From Leptolyngbya sp. Heron Island J (GTDB lineage Bacteria > Cyanobacteriota > Cyanobacteriia > Phormidesmidales > Phormidesmidaceae): 64,000 nucleotides of DNA. The notes under the pieces are model-generated. The model was not told the DNA's origin, did not search any database, and worked only from the letters and a program-made list of their open reading frames with translations. Shown piece after piece: positions 8,386 through 19,800 of the stretch. The position numbers and the translations under genes were made by a program. Positions within the stretch are counted from its first letter, which is position 1. Each line of letters starts with the position of its first letter. The stretch covers positions 1 through 64,000 of the forward strand of contig NZ_AWNH01000095.1 of the NCBI RefSeq assembly GCF_000482245.1, given 5' to 3'.

Positions 8386-11300
8386 ATGCATCGCATTGCC
8401 GCAACACCAGGAGGATGGAGCCCAGACACAGACGGAGTCATCATTCTGGAGCAGACCCCCGCACCTATTGTTATCCTCACCGCTGCCGATACAGAAATCC
8501 AAACCCTGGCTGCTAGCCTGCCGCGATTGCCTAAAGATTTTCCAGAGTTTCGAGTGGCAAGCTTACTCCAGCTGCAGCAGGAACTGAGCATTGATACTTA
8601 TGTAGATGATGTATTGAGTAAAGCCCAGGTAATTATGGTGCGACTGTTGGGAGGACGCAGCTACTGGAGCTATGGTCTAGAGCGCCTGCGGGAAGTGGCG
8701 GAGTTTCAGGGCATTCATCTGGTGGTGCTACCTGGGGATGATCGCCCCGATCCGGCTCTCAGCAGCCTAGGAACCGTTCCCCTGACCGTGGCGGATCGAC
8801 TCTGGCACTACTTTGTAGAAGGGGGGGCGGAAAACCTGACTTACGGGCTACAGTATCTGGCTCGAACTTGTTTAGGGTATTCCTATGAGCCGCCTGCTCC
8901 CCAACCCATACCCCAGTGGGGAGAGTATGTAGGGAGTCATGCGGCGGCGAGACCAGGGAAAGATAACACTGCTGGTGAACAACAACCGACGGTGGCAATT
9001 TTCTTCTATCGGGCTCACTATCTGTCTGGTAATACTCGGGTGATTGATGCCCTTTGTGAAGCGCTGCACTCTCGTGGTTTTACGCCGCTGCCGCTATTTT
9101 TCTCTTCCCTACGTAATCCAGATATACAGGCGCAGCTGCTGGCGGAACTAACTGAGCAGTATAGCATTGACCTGATTCTCAATACTACTGGATTCTCTCT
9201 AGCTAAGTTAAACTCTGAATCTCCCCAGGTGGACTTTTGGCAACGGTTAGATGTGCCGGTGATTCAGGTGATGCTCAGCGGTGGTAGTGAAGACCAGTGG
9301 CAACAACAGTGGCGCGGACTCTCACCCCGAGATATTGCTATGAATGTGGCTCTACCGGAGGTGGATGGTCGGATTATTAGTCGGGCAGTTTCGTTTAAGG
9401 CGGTGCAAACCGATCACCCGCAGCTGGAAACGACGGTGATGGCCTATGAGCCTAAGATGGACCGTGTCCAGTTTGTGGCTGACCTGGCAGCTAATTGGGT
9501 AACACTACGGCGCACGCCTCCTCAGCAGCGTAAGGTGGCTTTAATTTTGGCTAACTATCCTAACAAGGATGGTCGTTTGGCCAATGGGGTGGGGCTGGAT
9601 ACCCCGGCTAGCTGTTTGGAGATTTTACGGGCTCTAAAGTCAGCAGGATATACCTTTGGCTCTATTCCCTCAGAAGAGATTCTGTCTACTACCAGTACAG
9701 ATCTGATCAACTGGCTCACCCAGGGCATCACCAATGATCCAGAGGGGCACGGCATGCGGCCTGTCCGTCAAACTTTATCGGCTAAGGATTATCAGGAGTA
9801 TTTCCAAACGCTGCCTGCAACTGTGCAACAGGGTGTCATTGAGCGATGGGGAGCAGTGACCCCGGCTCAGGATATTCCCATTGCTGGAATTCAACTGGGC
9901 AACATTTTTGTGGGGATTCAACCGTCTCGGGGTTATGACGATGATCCGTCTTTGAACTACCATGCGCCGGATTTAGAACCCACACATCGGTATCTGGCGT
10001 TTTATGGCTGGCTGCGTCACCAGTGGGGAGCCCAGGCGATTGTCCATGTGGGGAAACATGGCAATTTGGAATGGTTGCCGGGCAAGAGTTTAGCCCTATC
10101 TGAAAATTGTTATCCGGAGGTGGCCCTGGGGCCAATGCCCCATTTGTATCCGTTTATTGTTAACGATCCGGGGGAAGGTACCCAGGCTAAACGTCGGGCA
10201 CAGGCGGTGATTTTAGATCATCTGACTCCTCCTTTGACTCGGGCTGAACTTTACGGTTCACTTCATCGACTGGAAGCGTTGATTGATGAGTATTATGATG
10301 CGGAGTCTCTCGATCCGAAGAGACTGCCGGTGATTCGCGCTCGCATCTGCACTCTAGTTGTCCAAGAAAATCTTCAACAAGATCTCAGCCTGTTGCCAGG
10401 ACTGGCTCCCATCCTGCCTCAGCTGCAGCTGAGGCAGGAAAAACCGCCCATGGCCCGACGCAACGATCAGTCGATGGATGCAACTATCTTTAGCGAATTT
10501 ATTACCCAAACGGATGGCTACCTGTGCGATCTCAAAGAAGCTCAAATCCGTGATGGGTTGCATATTCTCGGGCTGTGCCCCGATGGCAGACTGCTGCGGG
10601 ATTTAATGGTGGCCATTGCTCGCCAACCTGGTCCCGATCGTCAGGGGGTGACCCGTGCGATCGCAGATGATTGGGGCTGGGATTTACATTTTGACCCGCT
10701 CACAGCGGATTTAGGGACCGTGATCAAAGACCTGGAAATACCCGAGACTCTGTTACAGCCTGAACAGTTAGCCAAACGTACTCTTCATACCATTGGCGAT
10801 GCCGTCGAGGTGCTAGAACATCAGGCGGCTGGCTGGGTGGAACAGTTGTTGACCAAAGCAGATAGGATAGAACCTGGTTTTGTGGCTGGCCCAAAAACAA
10901 CGGCAGAACTTACCTGGATACGCCAGTGGCTATGGCCCAGACTGCTCCAAACCTCTGAGGAAATCACCCATCTGTTACATGGCTTAGACGGGGGCTATGT
11001 GCCCAGCGGTGCTTCTGGTGCGCCCACGCGAGGACGGGCGGATGTGTTACCCACCGGACGGAATTTCTATAGTGTTGATATTCGAGGACTGCCTACGGAG
11101 AGCGCCTGGGATGTGGGTCGGCGGGCGGCGGAAAACTTGGTGGAGCGCTACACCCAGGAACAGGGAGACTATCCTAAAACCCTCGGACTCTCGATGTGGG
11201 GCACGGCCACGATGCGCACAGGCGGTGATGATATGGCTGAGGCCCTGGCACTCTTAGGGGTGCAGCCCGTGTGGGACGGGGTGGGTCGCCGGGTAGTGGA

Positions 11301-12303
11301 TTTTGAAATCCTGCCGCTGTCGGCGCTACAGCGGCCCCGTGTAGATGTGACTCTACGTATTTCGGGATTCTTTCGCGATGCTTTTCCCAATCTGATCGAT
11401 CTGTTTAACTCAGCAGTGACAGCGGTGGCAGCCCTGGATGAACCGCCTGAGATGAATCCCCTGGCGACCCAGGTGAAACAAGAAGTGACCCATTGGCAAT
11501 CCCTGGGCTTTAGTTCCAAGGATGCCGAGCTGCGCGCCCAGTATCGGGTGTTTGGTTCGAAGCCAGGGGCCTATGGGGCCGGACTTCAGGGATTAATTGA
11601 GGCCCAAAACTGGACTAGCGATCGCGACCTGGCCCAGGCCTATATCAACTGGAGCTGCTACGCCTATGGCCGCACCGGCACGGGAGAGTTCTCAGAACGA
11701 GAACACTCAGGCAAACTGCGCTCTACTTCGGTGCCTGATGTATTTCAACAACGGTTGGGGCAGTTGCAAATTGTTTTGCACAACCAAGATAATCGAGAAC
11801 ACGACCTGTTGGACTCTGACGACTACTATCAGTTTCAGGGAGGGTTAGTAGCGGCGGTGCGGGCCACCCAAGGCAAAAATCCCACTGCCTATTTTGGCGA
11901 TCATTCCCGTCCCCAACAGCCCCGTATTCGGTCCTTACCCGAAGAGATCAGCCGAGTTTATCGGTCCCGTGTTGTGAATCCAAAATGGATTGCTGGGGTA
12001 ATGCGCCACGGCTATAAAGGCGCTTTTGAGCTAGCAGCGACGGTGGATTATCTTTTTGCCTATGATGCAACAACCCACGCGGTGGCGGATTTTATGTATG
12101 CTGGCGTTGCTGAAGCCTATATTTTAGATGACAATGTTCAACGCTTTATCCAGACCCATAATCCCTGGGCCTTGCGGGATATGTCAGAGCGTTTGTTAGA
12201 AGCTCACCAGCGAGGGCTATGGCGACAGGTTTCGTCTGAAATGCTCGAACAGCTGAGGGCTATTTTGTTAGATGCTGAAGCTCACATTGAGGAAACACTA
12301 TGA
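8386..12303 (+). CDS. cobN: CobN, cobaltochelatase large subunit
   Basis: A 1305-residue protein of the CobN/Mg-chelatase subunit H family, the metal- and tetrapyrrole-binding subunit that inserts cobalt into hydrogenobyrinate a,c-diamide in aerobic-type B12 synthesis. The start MHRIAATPGGW and GVIILEQTPAPIVILTAADTE are characteristic of CobN rather than ChlH. The central VHVGKHGNLEWLPGKSLALS and HLYPFIVNDPGEGTQAKRR motifs and the C-terminal GRDFYSVD-like segment (GRNFYSVDIRGLPTESAW) are all present, and the length is normal. It overlaps cobO by 4 bp (ATGA), showing translational coupling. In cyanobacteria the ATPase subunits are often supplied by ChlI/ChlD; none is nearby. Confidence 0.97.
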   Translation: MHRIAATPGGWSPDTDGVIILEQTPAPIVILTAADTEIQTLAASLPRLPKDFPEFRVASLLQLQQELSIDTYVDDVLSKAQVIMVRLLGGRSYWSYGLERLREVAEFQGIHLVVLPGDDRPDPALSSLGTVPLTVADRLWHYFVEGGAENLTYGLQYLARTCLGYSYEPPAPQPIPQWGEYVGSHAAARPGKDNTAGEQQPTVAIFFYRAHYLSGNTRVIDALCEALHSRGFTPLPLFFSSLRNPDIQAQLLAELTEQYSIDLILNTTGFSLAKLNSESPQVDFWQRLDVPVIQVMLSGGSEDQWQQQWRGLSPRDIAMNVALPEVDGRIISRAVSFKAVQTDHPQLETTVMAYEPKMDRVQFVADLAANWVTLRRTPPQQRKVALILANYPNKDGRLANGVGLDTPASCLEILRALKSAGYTFGSIPSEEILSTTSTDLINWLTQGITNDPEGHGMRPVRQTLSAKDYQEYFQTLPATVQQGVIERWGAVTPAQDIPIAGIQLGNIFVGIQPSRGYDDDPSLNYHAPDLEPTHRYLAFYGWLRHQWGAQAIVHVGKHGNLEWLPGKSLALSENCYPEVALGPMPHLYPFIVNDPGEGTQAKRRAQAVILDHLTPPLTRAELYGSLHRLEALIDEYYDAESLDPKRLPVIRARICTLVVQENLQQDLSLLPGLAPILPQLQLRQEKPPMARRNDQSMDATIFSEFITQTDGYLCDLKEAQIRDGLHILGLCPDGRLLRDLMVAIARQPGPDRQGVTRAIADDWGWDLHFDPLTADLGTVIKDLEIPETLLQPEQLAKRTLHTIGDAVEVLEHQAAGWVEQLLTKADRIEPGFVAGPKTTAELTWIRQWLWPRLLQTSEEITHLLHGLDGGYVPSGASGAPTRGRADVLPTGRNFYSVDIRGLPTESAWDVGRRAAENLVERYTQEQGDYPKTLGLSMWGTATMRTGGDDMAEALALLGVQPVWDGVGRRVVDFEILPLSALQRPRVDVTLRISGFFRDAFPNLIDLFNSAVTAVAALDEPPEMNPLATQVKQEVTHWQSLGFSSKDAELRAQYRVFGSKPGAYGAGLQGLIEAQNWTSDRDLAQAYINWSCYAYGRTGTGEFSEREHSGKLRSTSVPDVFQQRLGQLQIVLHNQDNREHDLLDSDDYYQFQGGLVAAVRATQGKNPTAYFGDHSRPQQPRIRSLPEEISRVYRSRVVNPKWIAGVMRHGYKGAFELAATVDYLFAYDATTHAVADFMYAGVAEAYILDDNVQRFIQTHNPWALRDMSERLLEAHQRGLWRQVSSEMLEQLRAILLDAEAHIEETL

Positions 12304-12926
12304 CTAACCGACAAGATATCTTCGACGAACAAGCTCGATTGCAAAAGATCAAAGCGGCCAAAGATCAGGCTCGCGCCAACCGTCAGGGCAATGAAAAAGG
12401 ACTGTATCTTCTGTTTACTGGCCTGGGTAAGGGAAAAACCAGTAGTGCCATGAACCTGGTCTATCGCCATCTGGCCCATGATATGAGGGTGGCTGTGGTG
12501 CAGTTTATTAAAAACGACAGCGCCTTTCCCGATGGCGATCGCATCATGTTAGAAAAACTCAAAGCCCAGGGGTTTCCGATCAGTATTGATACCCTTGGTG
12601 GCGGCTTTACCTGGGAAACCCAGGACCCCGATCGCGATCAACGCATGGCGGAGCAAGCCTGGCAGGCAGCCATGACACTGATTACAGATCCGGATATCTC
12701 TCTTGTAGTGCTCGATGAATTACACATTGCACTCAAAAAAGCCCGTCTAGATTTGGCTCCTGTGCTGGCTGGCATTCAGTCTCGTCCTGCCCATTGCCAT
12801 GTGGCCAGTACCGGACGCTATGCTCCCCAAGCATTGATTGATGTTGCCGATCTGGTGACAGAAATGACCCGGATTAAGCACCCTATCAGTGCCGGTATTC
12901 CGGCCCAAATGGGTATTGAGTATTAG
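12300..12926 (+). CDS. cobO: CobO/BtuR, corrinoid adenosyltransferase
   Basis: A 208-residue P-loop adenosyltransferase that transfers the 5'-deoxyadenosyl group of ATP to Co(I) corrinoids. The nucleotide-binding loop is FTGLGKGKTSS (residues 39-49), and the family motifs VVQFIKND, TWETQDPDRD, VVLDELHIAL and ASTGRYAP follow. The long N-terminal basic helix (QARLQKIKAAKDQARANRQGNEKG) is usual for CobO. The start codon lies inside the end of cobN, so the two form an operon for successive late steps of B12 synthesis. Confidence 0.95.
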   Translation: MTNRQDIFDEQARLQKIKAAKDQARANRQGNEKGLYLLFTGLGKGKTSSAMNLVYRHLAHDMRVAVVQFIKNDSAFPDGDRIMLEKLKAQGFPISIDTLGGGFTWETQDPDRDQRMAEQAWQAAMTLITDPDISLVVLDELHIALKKARLDLAPVLAGIQSRPAHCHVASTGRYAPQALIDVADLVTEMTRIKHPISAGIPAQMGIEY

Positions 12927-13134
12927 ATTTCATCCATTGGCTAGCCTAGCCTACGGATCGAGAAGCCTGAGACCACAGTATGAAAGAAGGATGAAGCTAC
13001 GTCGGGAAAATAAGCAGCCCATGATGTAGAGAGTGTTGACGTACATATAACCCACACTTTTGAGCCATCCTATATAATTAAATAGTCCTAGGAAAACGCT
13101 TGGCCAAGAGAGTGCTTTAAATGTAGCATTCATC

Positions 13135-13290
13135 ATTGGCTAAGCTCTCCTTGGTCAGCAATATTCCTTATTTCCCTATCGTGTATACACAAGCCGGAGA
13201 GTAGCTCTAATTTTCGAGCCCTCATCCTAAATCCTTCTCCCCGAGGGAGAAGGACTTTGAGACTAGCTCCCTTTCTCCCCGCGGGAGAAG
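13135..13290 (+). repeat. Tandem repeat element, copy 1
   Basis: First of two direct copies. The leading 68 bp (from ATTGGCTAAGCTC through the GTGTATACAC palindrome to CGGAGAGT) are identical in both. The trailing half carries the widespread cyanobacterial CCCTCATCC...CCTTCTCCCCxxGGGAGAAGG palindromes. Confidence 0.75.
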
Positions 13291-13298
13291 GATTCACT

Positions 13299-13473
13299 AT
13301 TGGCTAAGCTCTCCTTGGTCAGCAATATTCCTTATTTCCCTATCGTGTATACACAAGCCGGAGAGTGGCTTCTAGATTTTGAGCCCTCATCCTAAATCCT
13401 TCTCCCCGCGGGAGAAGGACTTTGAAACTAGCTCCCTTTCTCCCCGCGGGAGAAGGGGTTGGGGGATGAGGGC
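13299..13473 (+). repeat. Tandem repeat element, copy 2, with closing inverted repeat
   Basis: Second copy (to 13456). Here the outer arm GCCCTCATCC at 13383-13392 pairs with GGATGAGGGC at 13464-13473, enclosing two CCTTCTCCCC/GGGAGAAGG hairpins, so the whole right part can fold as one long imperfect hairpin. Confidence 0.75.
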
Positions 13474-13508
13474 CAATTCAAAGCCAGAAAGACTTTGAGG
13501 CTAGCTCT

Positions 13509-13549
13509 CCCTGACCTTACGCTTTAGCCCATACCTGAAGAGCTTTAGG
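13509..13549 (+). repeat. Dispersed 41-bp repeat, copy 1
   Basis: Matches the reverse complement of 53295-53335 at 36 of 41 positions (begins CCCTGACCTTACGCTTTAGC). Both copies sit next to other palindromic repeats, including GTGTATACAC-type palindromes. Confidence 0.6.
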
Positions 13550-13811
13550 AAGGGCTAAGGAGCATGCAAGATTTAGGAAAATCATCAACACCCTGTAAGC
13601 TCTCCTTAATGAACTGTAGGACTGACGTTACTGCGTCAGTTTCTCTTCGCCTATTCTCAACCTGAAAGATCTGACGCTAACCTCCAAAAGCTTGGGAGAT
13701 TTTGATCTGCTAAGCCCTGGATGCTCTCGATCTTTTGCTAACTTTTCTATCCTGCCCTACAGTTCCCGCAATCTTGGCGAATTAAGCACTTTATTATTGG
13801 GACTTCTACCT

Positions 13812-16800
13812 ATGAGTACTGCTTCAAGCCCCCTGACCGATCGCGCTGCTTTTGAACGTTTCAAGGAAGCCAACCCTCAGCTGGGTTTAGCCTTGAAGAT
13901 AGCAGCGATTCCGGAAATAGAATTTGTTAAAACCTATGGAGAGCAGCTAGAGGATGGCGAACGACAAGCTTATCGCATCCACCAGACTGCTGTACGAGTC
14001 CAGCAGCAAGCAGCCCTAGTGTGGGCCAATCTGAAAGATGCGGCATCTCCTTTTTTGCAGCAGACCCTTTTTAACAACATTCCTCCTTCATTTTTAGAGC
14101 AGCAACAACGAATTCCAGGCTATGATCGGCTGTTTGGCAGTTTGGACTACATTGAATGTGATGAATCGCGCTCAGTGCTGAGTCCAGCTGCCTATTTTGT
14201 TGATCTGATGCGATTTATTGAGGAAACCATCACGGGCAACAATACAATTCCCGCAGAATGTCAGCTCGACCAGCGGCGTCCCGATCTGTTGCGTCTGCGC
14301 CTGGATGAGGACAACACCTTTAGCCTGATTCCCTACATTGACCTGGTGAATGAGGTGTTAGAAACCCTCGTGACCGATGAGGAGAATCCCAATGCTGAAG
14401 CTGTTGTTGCAGCGGCTGTATTTCCCCAGTCATTGCCCCTCAATCTGCCCTTAGCCGAAATTCGTGCTTATTTGCAGCAGCTGGATTGGAATTTGTCCCA
14501 AATCTACGATACTTTTGCCACGGCGACAGATGGCCAACACCAGCAGCGAGAACAGTTAGCACTTTCACCTCAAGAATTGGCACTGTTGGGTAGTCCCTTA
14601 GTGGACGAGCAGCTGGCAGCGGTCTACGGGTTCGAAACAATGACAACGACGCTCTCGGCACTGGCGTCTGTAGACGTATTTCTGGAGCGTACCGGACTCA
14701 CTCGGCAAGAATTGAATGACCTAGTTTATCAAGACCTGGATCGCTTTGAGGTGAATGCCGGACTGTCGCGGTTGTTCTTTATTAATGCGGTTGACGATGG
14801 CTTAGGACAGCTGACGATCCAACCAGGGTCAGGAGACTCGGAAAATCCTACCCGACCACCGCAGGAAACGTTACTAAATCTCAGCGCTGCCAAGTTGGAC
14901 CGGATTTATCGCTTTTTAAAGCTAGCCCGGCGGCTGGAGTGGTCCTTTGCGGATCTGGACTGGGCGCTGCGGGCTCTGGATACTCCCTACAACCCGGAGC
15001 GAGTGCTGCAGTTTGACGGGCTGAATGATTTTGTGGATATTCCAGCCCCGGCGGAGTCCCCTGGAGAGGGTGAATCAGGGCTGGCGGCTTTGCAAGGCAC
15101 CTTCACGGTAGAAGCCTGGGTCAACCCTTCACGTCACCAGGCGAATCCGATTCTAAGTCGGGGAATGGAAGATAATACCGAGATTCACTTTTTGCTGTGT
15201 CTGACCCCTGATGGTCGGGTGACCTTCTATGGCTCGGCAGCGGCAGAAGAGTCGATCACCAGTTTGCAAACGCTGACGGTTGGGGAGTTTAGCCATGTGG
15301 CGGTAACGGTGCAGTCCTCGGATGGTCGAGTGCAGATCTACATCAACGGCGAACTGGACCGGGAGGGTAGTCTACCCGCTGTGCAACCTCCTGCTGGCAA
15401 CCTGGCGGTCAACATTGGTCGCAACCTGAGCGATATTACCTTTGCTGGGTTAATTAAAGACGTACGGATTTGGTCAGACGTGCGGACAGCGGCGGCGGTC
15501 TTTGATAATCGCTATCGTCGTTTAACTGGCTTTGAGACCAACCTGGTGGCCTACTGGCCTCTGACTGAAACCCATGGCATCGAATTGCTGGATCGGACAC
15601 CTTACCGGCAGCATGGGATACCGGGGGGCGATCGCTTTGTCACCCAGCCCACCTGGATCGGTACCGATCTGGTGCTAGAACCCCTACCCGACCGCATTGG
15701 TGCGACGGGCTACCAGTTCAATGGCATCGATCAGTTCCTGGCGGCACGGGGCGTGACGGGGTTAGACGTCGATCAGTTCACCCTGGAAGCCTGGATATAT
15801 TTGGAAGCGGCTGGCCACAACACGATCATTACCAAGGGCAATGCGGGCAACCGCCAGACCCAGTTCCTACTGTGGGTCGATGAGCAAAATCGTCTAGTCT
15901 TTCGCAGCACCTCCTTCGGGGCTCAGGAATATCGCAGTCAATCTACAGTGGCGCTGCAAACCTTTACCCATGTGGCGGTAGCGGTGAGCGCAGAAACCAT
16001 CGATTTGTATCTAGACGGTGTCTTGGATCAAGGCTTTGAGCGCCCAGACGGTGCCATCGATCCCCGTGGGGATGATTTAGTCATTGGTAACGACTTTAGC
16101 GATCGCACCTTCCACGGCATTATCCAAGCTGTGCGGCTCTGGAACCATGCCCGCAGCGCCAGCGAACTTAACAGCTTTATGCAGCGGGCCATACCGGCTC
16201 TAGCGCCTGGGCTAATTGGCTATTGGCCTCTCAATGAGATTACCGGCGAAGTAGCCGCAGATCAGAGTGTTAACAACAACCCTCTGTACCTGGGGGGCGT
16301 GCCCGCAGACTTTCAGCCGGAGTCCATCCCCGTTGCGCCACTGCTGCCCGCACTACCTGTGGCAGTGCCCGGTAGCGCTCTACAGTTTGACGGTGACCAG
16401 GACTTATTGGTGCTGCGTCACGAAGATAATTTGGGTCTGGGGCGATATCCCCGCTTTACCCTGGAGTTCTGGTTTAAGCCCACTGAGCAAGCGGTGAACC
16501 CTGAAACCCCACAGTTGCTCTTTAGCCAGGGGGATGGTGAGGCCGGTCTGGCTGTTTATCTGGAGCGGCAGCAGCTGCGAGCAATTGCCTGGTGCGCTAA
16601 CTACGAGCTCACTGAGGTGCAAGAGACGGTACTGGCCAGCGGTGAGACGGCTGTTACCCCAGATCAGTGGCACCATATCGCCATTGTCCACGATGAAACC
16701 CAAAACCTGGACTACATTGAATTTCGTGGCTTCCTCAATGGGACGGCTCTAGACGAGATCAGCAATACCCACGGGAACACCAGCCTGGAGCCAGGACAGC

Positions 16801-19800
16801 GCGGCTATCACCTCAGCCCGGTGGGGGTGGTTTACCTGGGAGGCATTGACACCACTGGTATGACCCGATTCCAGGGCACCTATTTGCAAGCGGACGATGC
16901 CCGGCTGCGGGGCTTTTCTGGCCAAATGGCCGACCTGCGACTGTGGCAGCAGGCCCGGACCCTGGAGGTGATTGAAGCAGAGCGCTACCGAGCACCGGGT
17001 CTAGAAGACTTAATTACCTATCTCCCCCTGGATGAAGGACAGGACATTACTGTCACTGACCGGGTTGGTGGCTACACCGGACAGTTGCGGGGTCAGGAGG
17101 CGGTGTTTATGGCGGCGGCTATTGCCGATCCGGAGTTGGAGAACCGCTATACCCACTACGCTCCTGAGGGTGAAGCCGTCCTGGATTGGAGTAACTATGG
17201 CTACACCGGCATGCTCTATGTGCCCGCAGTGCCAGACGGGGTCACGGCAGGGGGCCTGGGGGTGACCTTCCTCAGTCGTCATCCGGACCAGGTTGATCAG
17301 TTCTATCGTTTACAGGTGACCTGGCCTGCTGGCCAGCCGACATTTGGTTTGACGGCCCATCCCCAGGGTGTGCAGCCCCTGACTCTAGGCCAGGCTGACT
17401 TTCCCACCCCAACACCGGGGACCTGGTACCATTTCTGGCTCGAAGTCACAGATGCCGCGGACCGTACCAACATTGCTGTTACCCTGTGGCCTGAGGGTGA
17501 ACGCCGCCCAGCTAATGCTCAAGTGACGGCCTATGATGACAGCGATGTGCGGATCACCTCAGGTGCCGTGGGGCTGTGGGTAGCGGGGGACCAGCCTGAA
17601 ACTTTGATGGCTCGGTTTAACAATTTACGGGTGGTGACCTTAGATGGGGCTGTGGATCTACTGGTGGCCAACTTTAAAGACTATTTGCCCGGTGAGAATC
17701 CCATTGGCTGGGTGGATACGTGCGATCTCATCACGCCCCAGGACGCCTCTGGTCTATTTGGCCCCCTTGACCTGCAGGGTAGAACCGTCCTTGGCACTGA
17801 CTCCACGCTAGACGGCATCCATAGCCACTATTTTCCCGCTGGCAGCGATGTGCTGACCTGGACCAACTACAGCTACCGGGGCAAGGTGCGCTTTAGTGAT
17901 GCCGCTAGCGGCATCGGCCTCACCGTACTCAGCCGTACACCTGAAAAGATTGACCAGTACTACGTGCTCCGACGGGATGCTGAGCAGCCCACATTGCACC
18001 TGGCCGCCCATCCCCTGGGGGTGCAGCCGCTGACCGCTGAACCCGGCAGCAGCCTGGACTCCGGTCTATTGCTGCAGCCCGAGACCGACTACTTTGTCCT
18101 GATTGAGGTCAACAGTGACCCAGAACGCACCCAGATTCAGGCCAAGGTTTGGGAGGCGGGCACCCTAGAGCCCAGCGACTTCCAAATTCGTGCCTTTGAT
18201 GACAGTGATATTCGGATCTCGACAGGGACCGTCGGCATTTGGGCCGCAGGACCGGGGACTAAAACCTTCGATCACCTGACGGTGCATCAAGAGACTCTAT
18301 TTGCCGAAGATTTCTCGGTTTATGGACCGGACGCAGAGCCGGTCAACTGGTTGGATACCGGAGCTAACAATAGCCGTGAGGAAGTCCCCGAGCTGTTCCG
18401 CACCGCCAATATTGACGGGGGGATTGTGTTGCGCACGCAATCACAAGAGAACAACATTCACAGCCATTATCAAGCTGCTGAGGCTCTAGCCTGGACTAGC
18501 TATAGCTACACGGGGCGCATGTTGGCCACACCGGATGAGAACGGCAACTTTAGCGGTATTGGGATCACCTTCTTTAGCCGCTATACCGATGCAGCCCTTG
18601 ACAATCACGACCAGTACTACCGACTGCGACGGTTTAGCGGCATCCCCACGTTGCACATCGCCCCTCATCCCCACGATCAACGGCAGGTGGAATTCTCCAG
18701 TCGCGATACGGGTGTTAATCCCCTGGCTAACACCTGGTACCAATTTCTGATTGAAGTCAATGACACCGGTAGTCGCACCCAGATGCGGGCCAAAGTTTGG
18801 CCGGAGGGCACCCCAGAACCGGCTGCATTTCAAGCGGAAACATTTGATGACAACAATTCCAATGACCCCAATCGCAGACGGCTGACGGCAGGCACCATCG
18901 GTCTGTGGGCCCAGGGCGAAGGCGAAAAACACTTTGACGATCTGCAGGTGCGTCGCGGTGTGTATTTGTCTGCTGATCTAGCCCTGGAGGACTGGCAGTC
19001 TATGGGTGCCCGCACACCGTTTGCAGCGGACGATACCCTGTTTGTCGCAGAGCGTATCCCGGATCAGCCCATGTGGCTGCAGGTTGAAGATATTCCCCTG
19101 CTGCGACAGCCGCTGAATCTCCGGGCCTTAGACTTTGATGGCGATCGCGAATACCTGGCCCTGGCAGCACTTCAAGGAGAAATCGCTGACCGCTTTACCC
19201 TGGAAGCCTGGATTCAACCGGCCTCTATTGGGCCAGTAAACCCCATCTTCAGCTGGGGTGAGACCACCTGGTTTGGCCTCAATAATGCAGGTCAGGTAAC
19301 TCTGGTGTCTGGTGCAAACTCCCTTAGTGGTGCGACTATTCTGGCGACCGATGCTTTCACCCATGTTGCAGTTACAGTCGCAGGGGACAGCATCACGCTC
19401 TATGTGAATGGCGTGGCCGATGGTGAGGGGACTTTCGCCCCCATGGCGTTGGCTGCTGTTATCGATGTTGGTCGCTTTGGAGAACAGTACTTTGGCGGTC
19501 AAATTCGCGATTTGCGGCTGTGGAATACTGCTCTGACTGAGTTCCCCATCCACCAGCGCTACCAAACACCCGACTTCACCTCGACCGACCTGCTGGCTGC
19601 TTGGGCCTTTGCTGACTTTGAAAACGCCTACGCCCTGGATAGCTCAGCCAATGGAAATCATCTGCGGTTGGGTGGGTTAGAACCGGCTCGCAAACCCACT
19701 TTATTTGAGCGCGAGCTGCCGACGGATAACACCTTCTTCCAGCCGGGGCGTCCCCTGCTGACGTTCAGTGAGGCTGAGGATGGCATCCTGATTCCAGTTG

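Larger units (their letters stand above)
12927..13811. other. Repeat-filled intergenic region before the giant toxin-like gene
   Basis: No gene. Holds two tandem copies of an approx. 157-bp element with CCTTCTCCCC-GGGAGAAGG hairpins (13135-13290 and 13299-13456), a 41-bp repeat shared in inverted orientation with 53295-53335 (13509-13549), and a hairpin ACTGACG-N6-CGTCAGT followed by TTCTCTTC at 13621-13648 that could terminate upstream transcription. Promoter of the toxin-like gene not identified. Confidence 0.55.

Noticed and set aside
13692..13811. Upstream TTG start of the TcA-like gene
   Set aside because: The extra 40 residues are of unlike composition, and ATG 13812 gives the natural MSTASSPLTDRAAFERF start.
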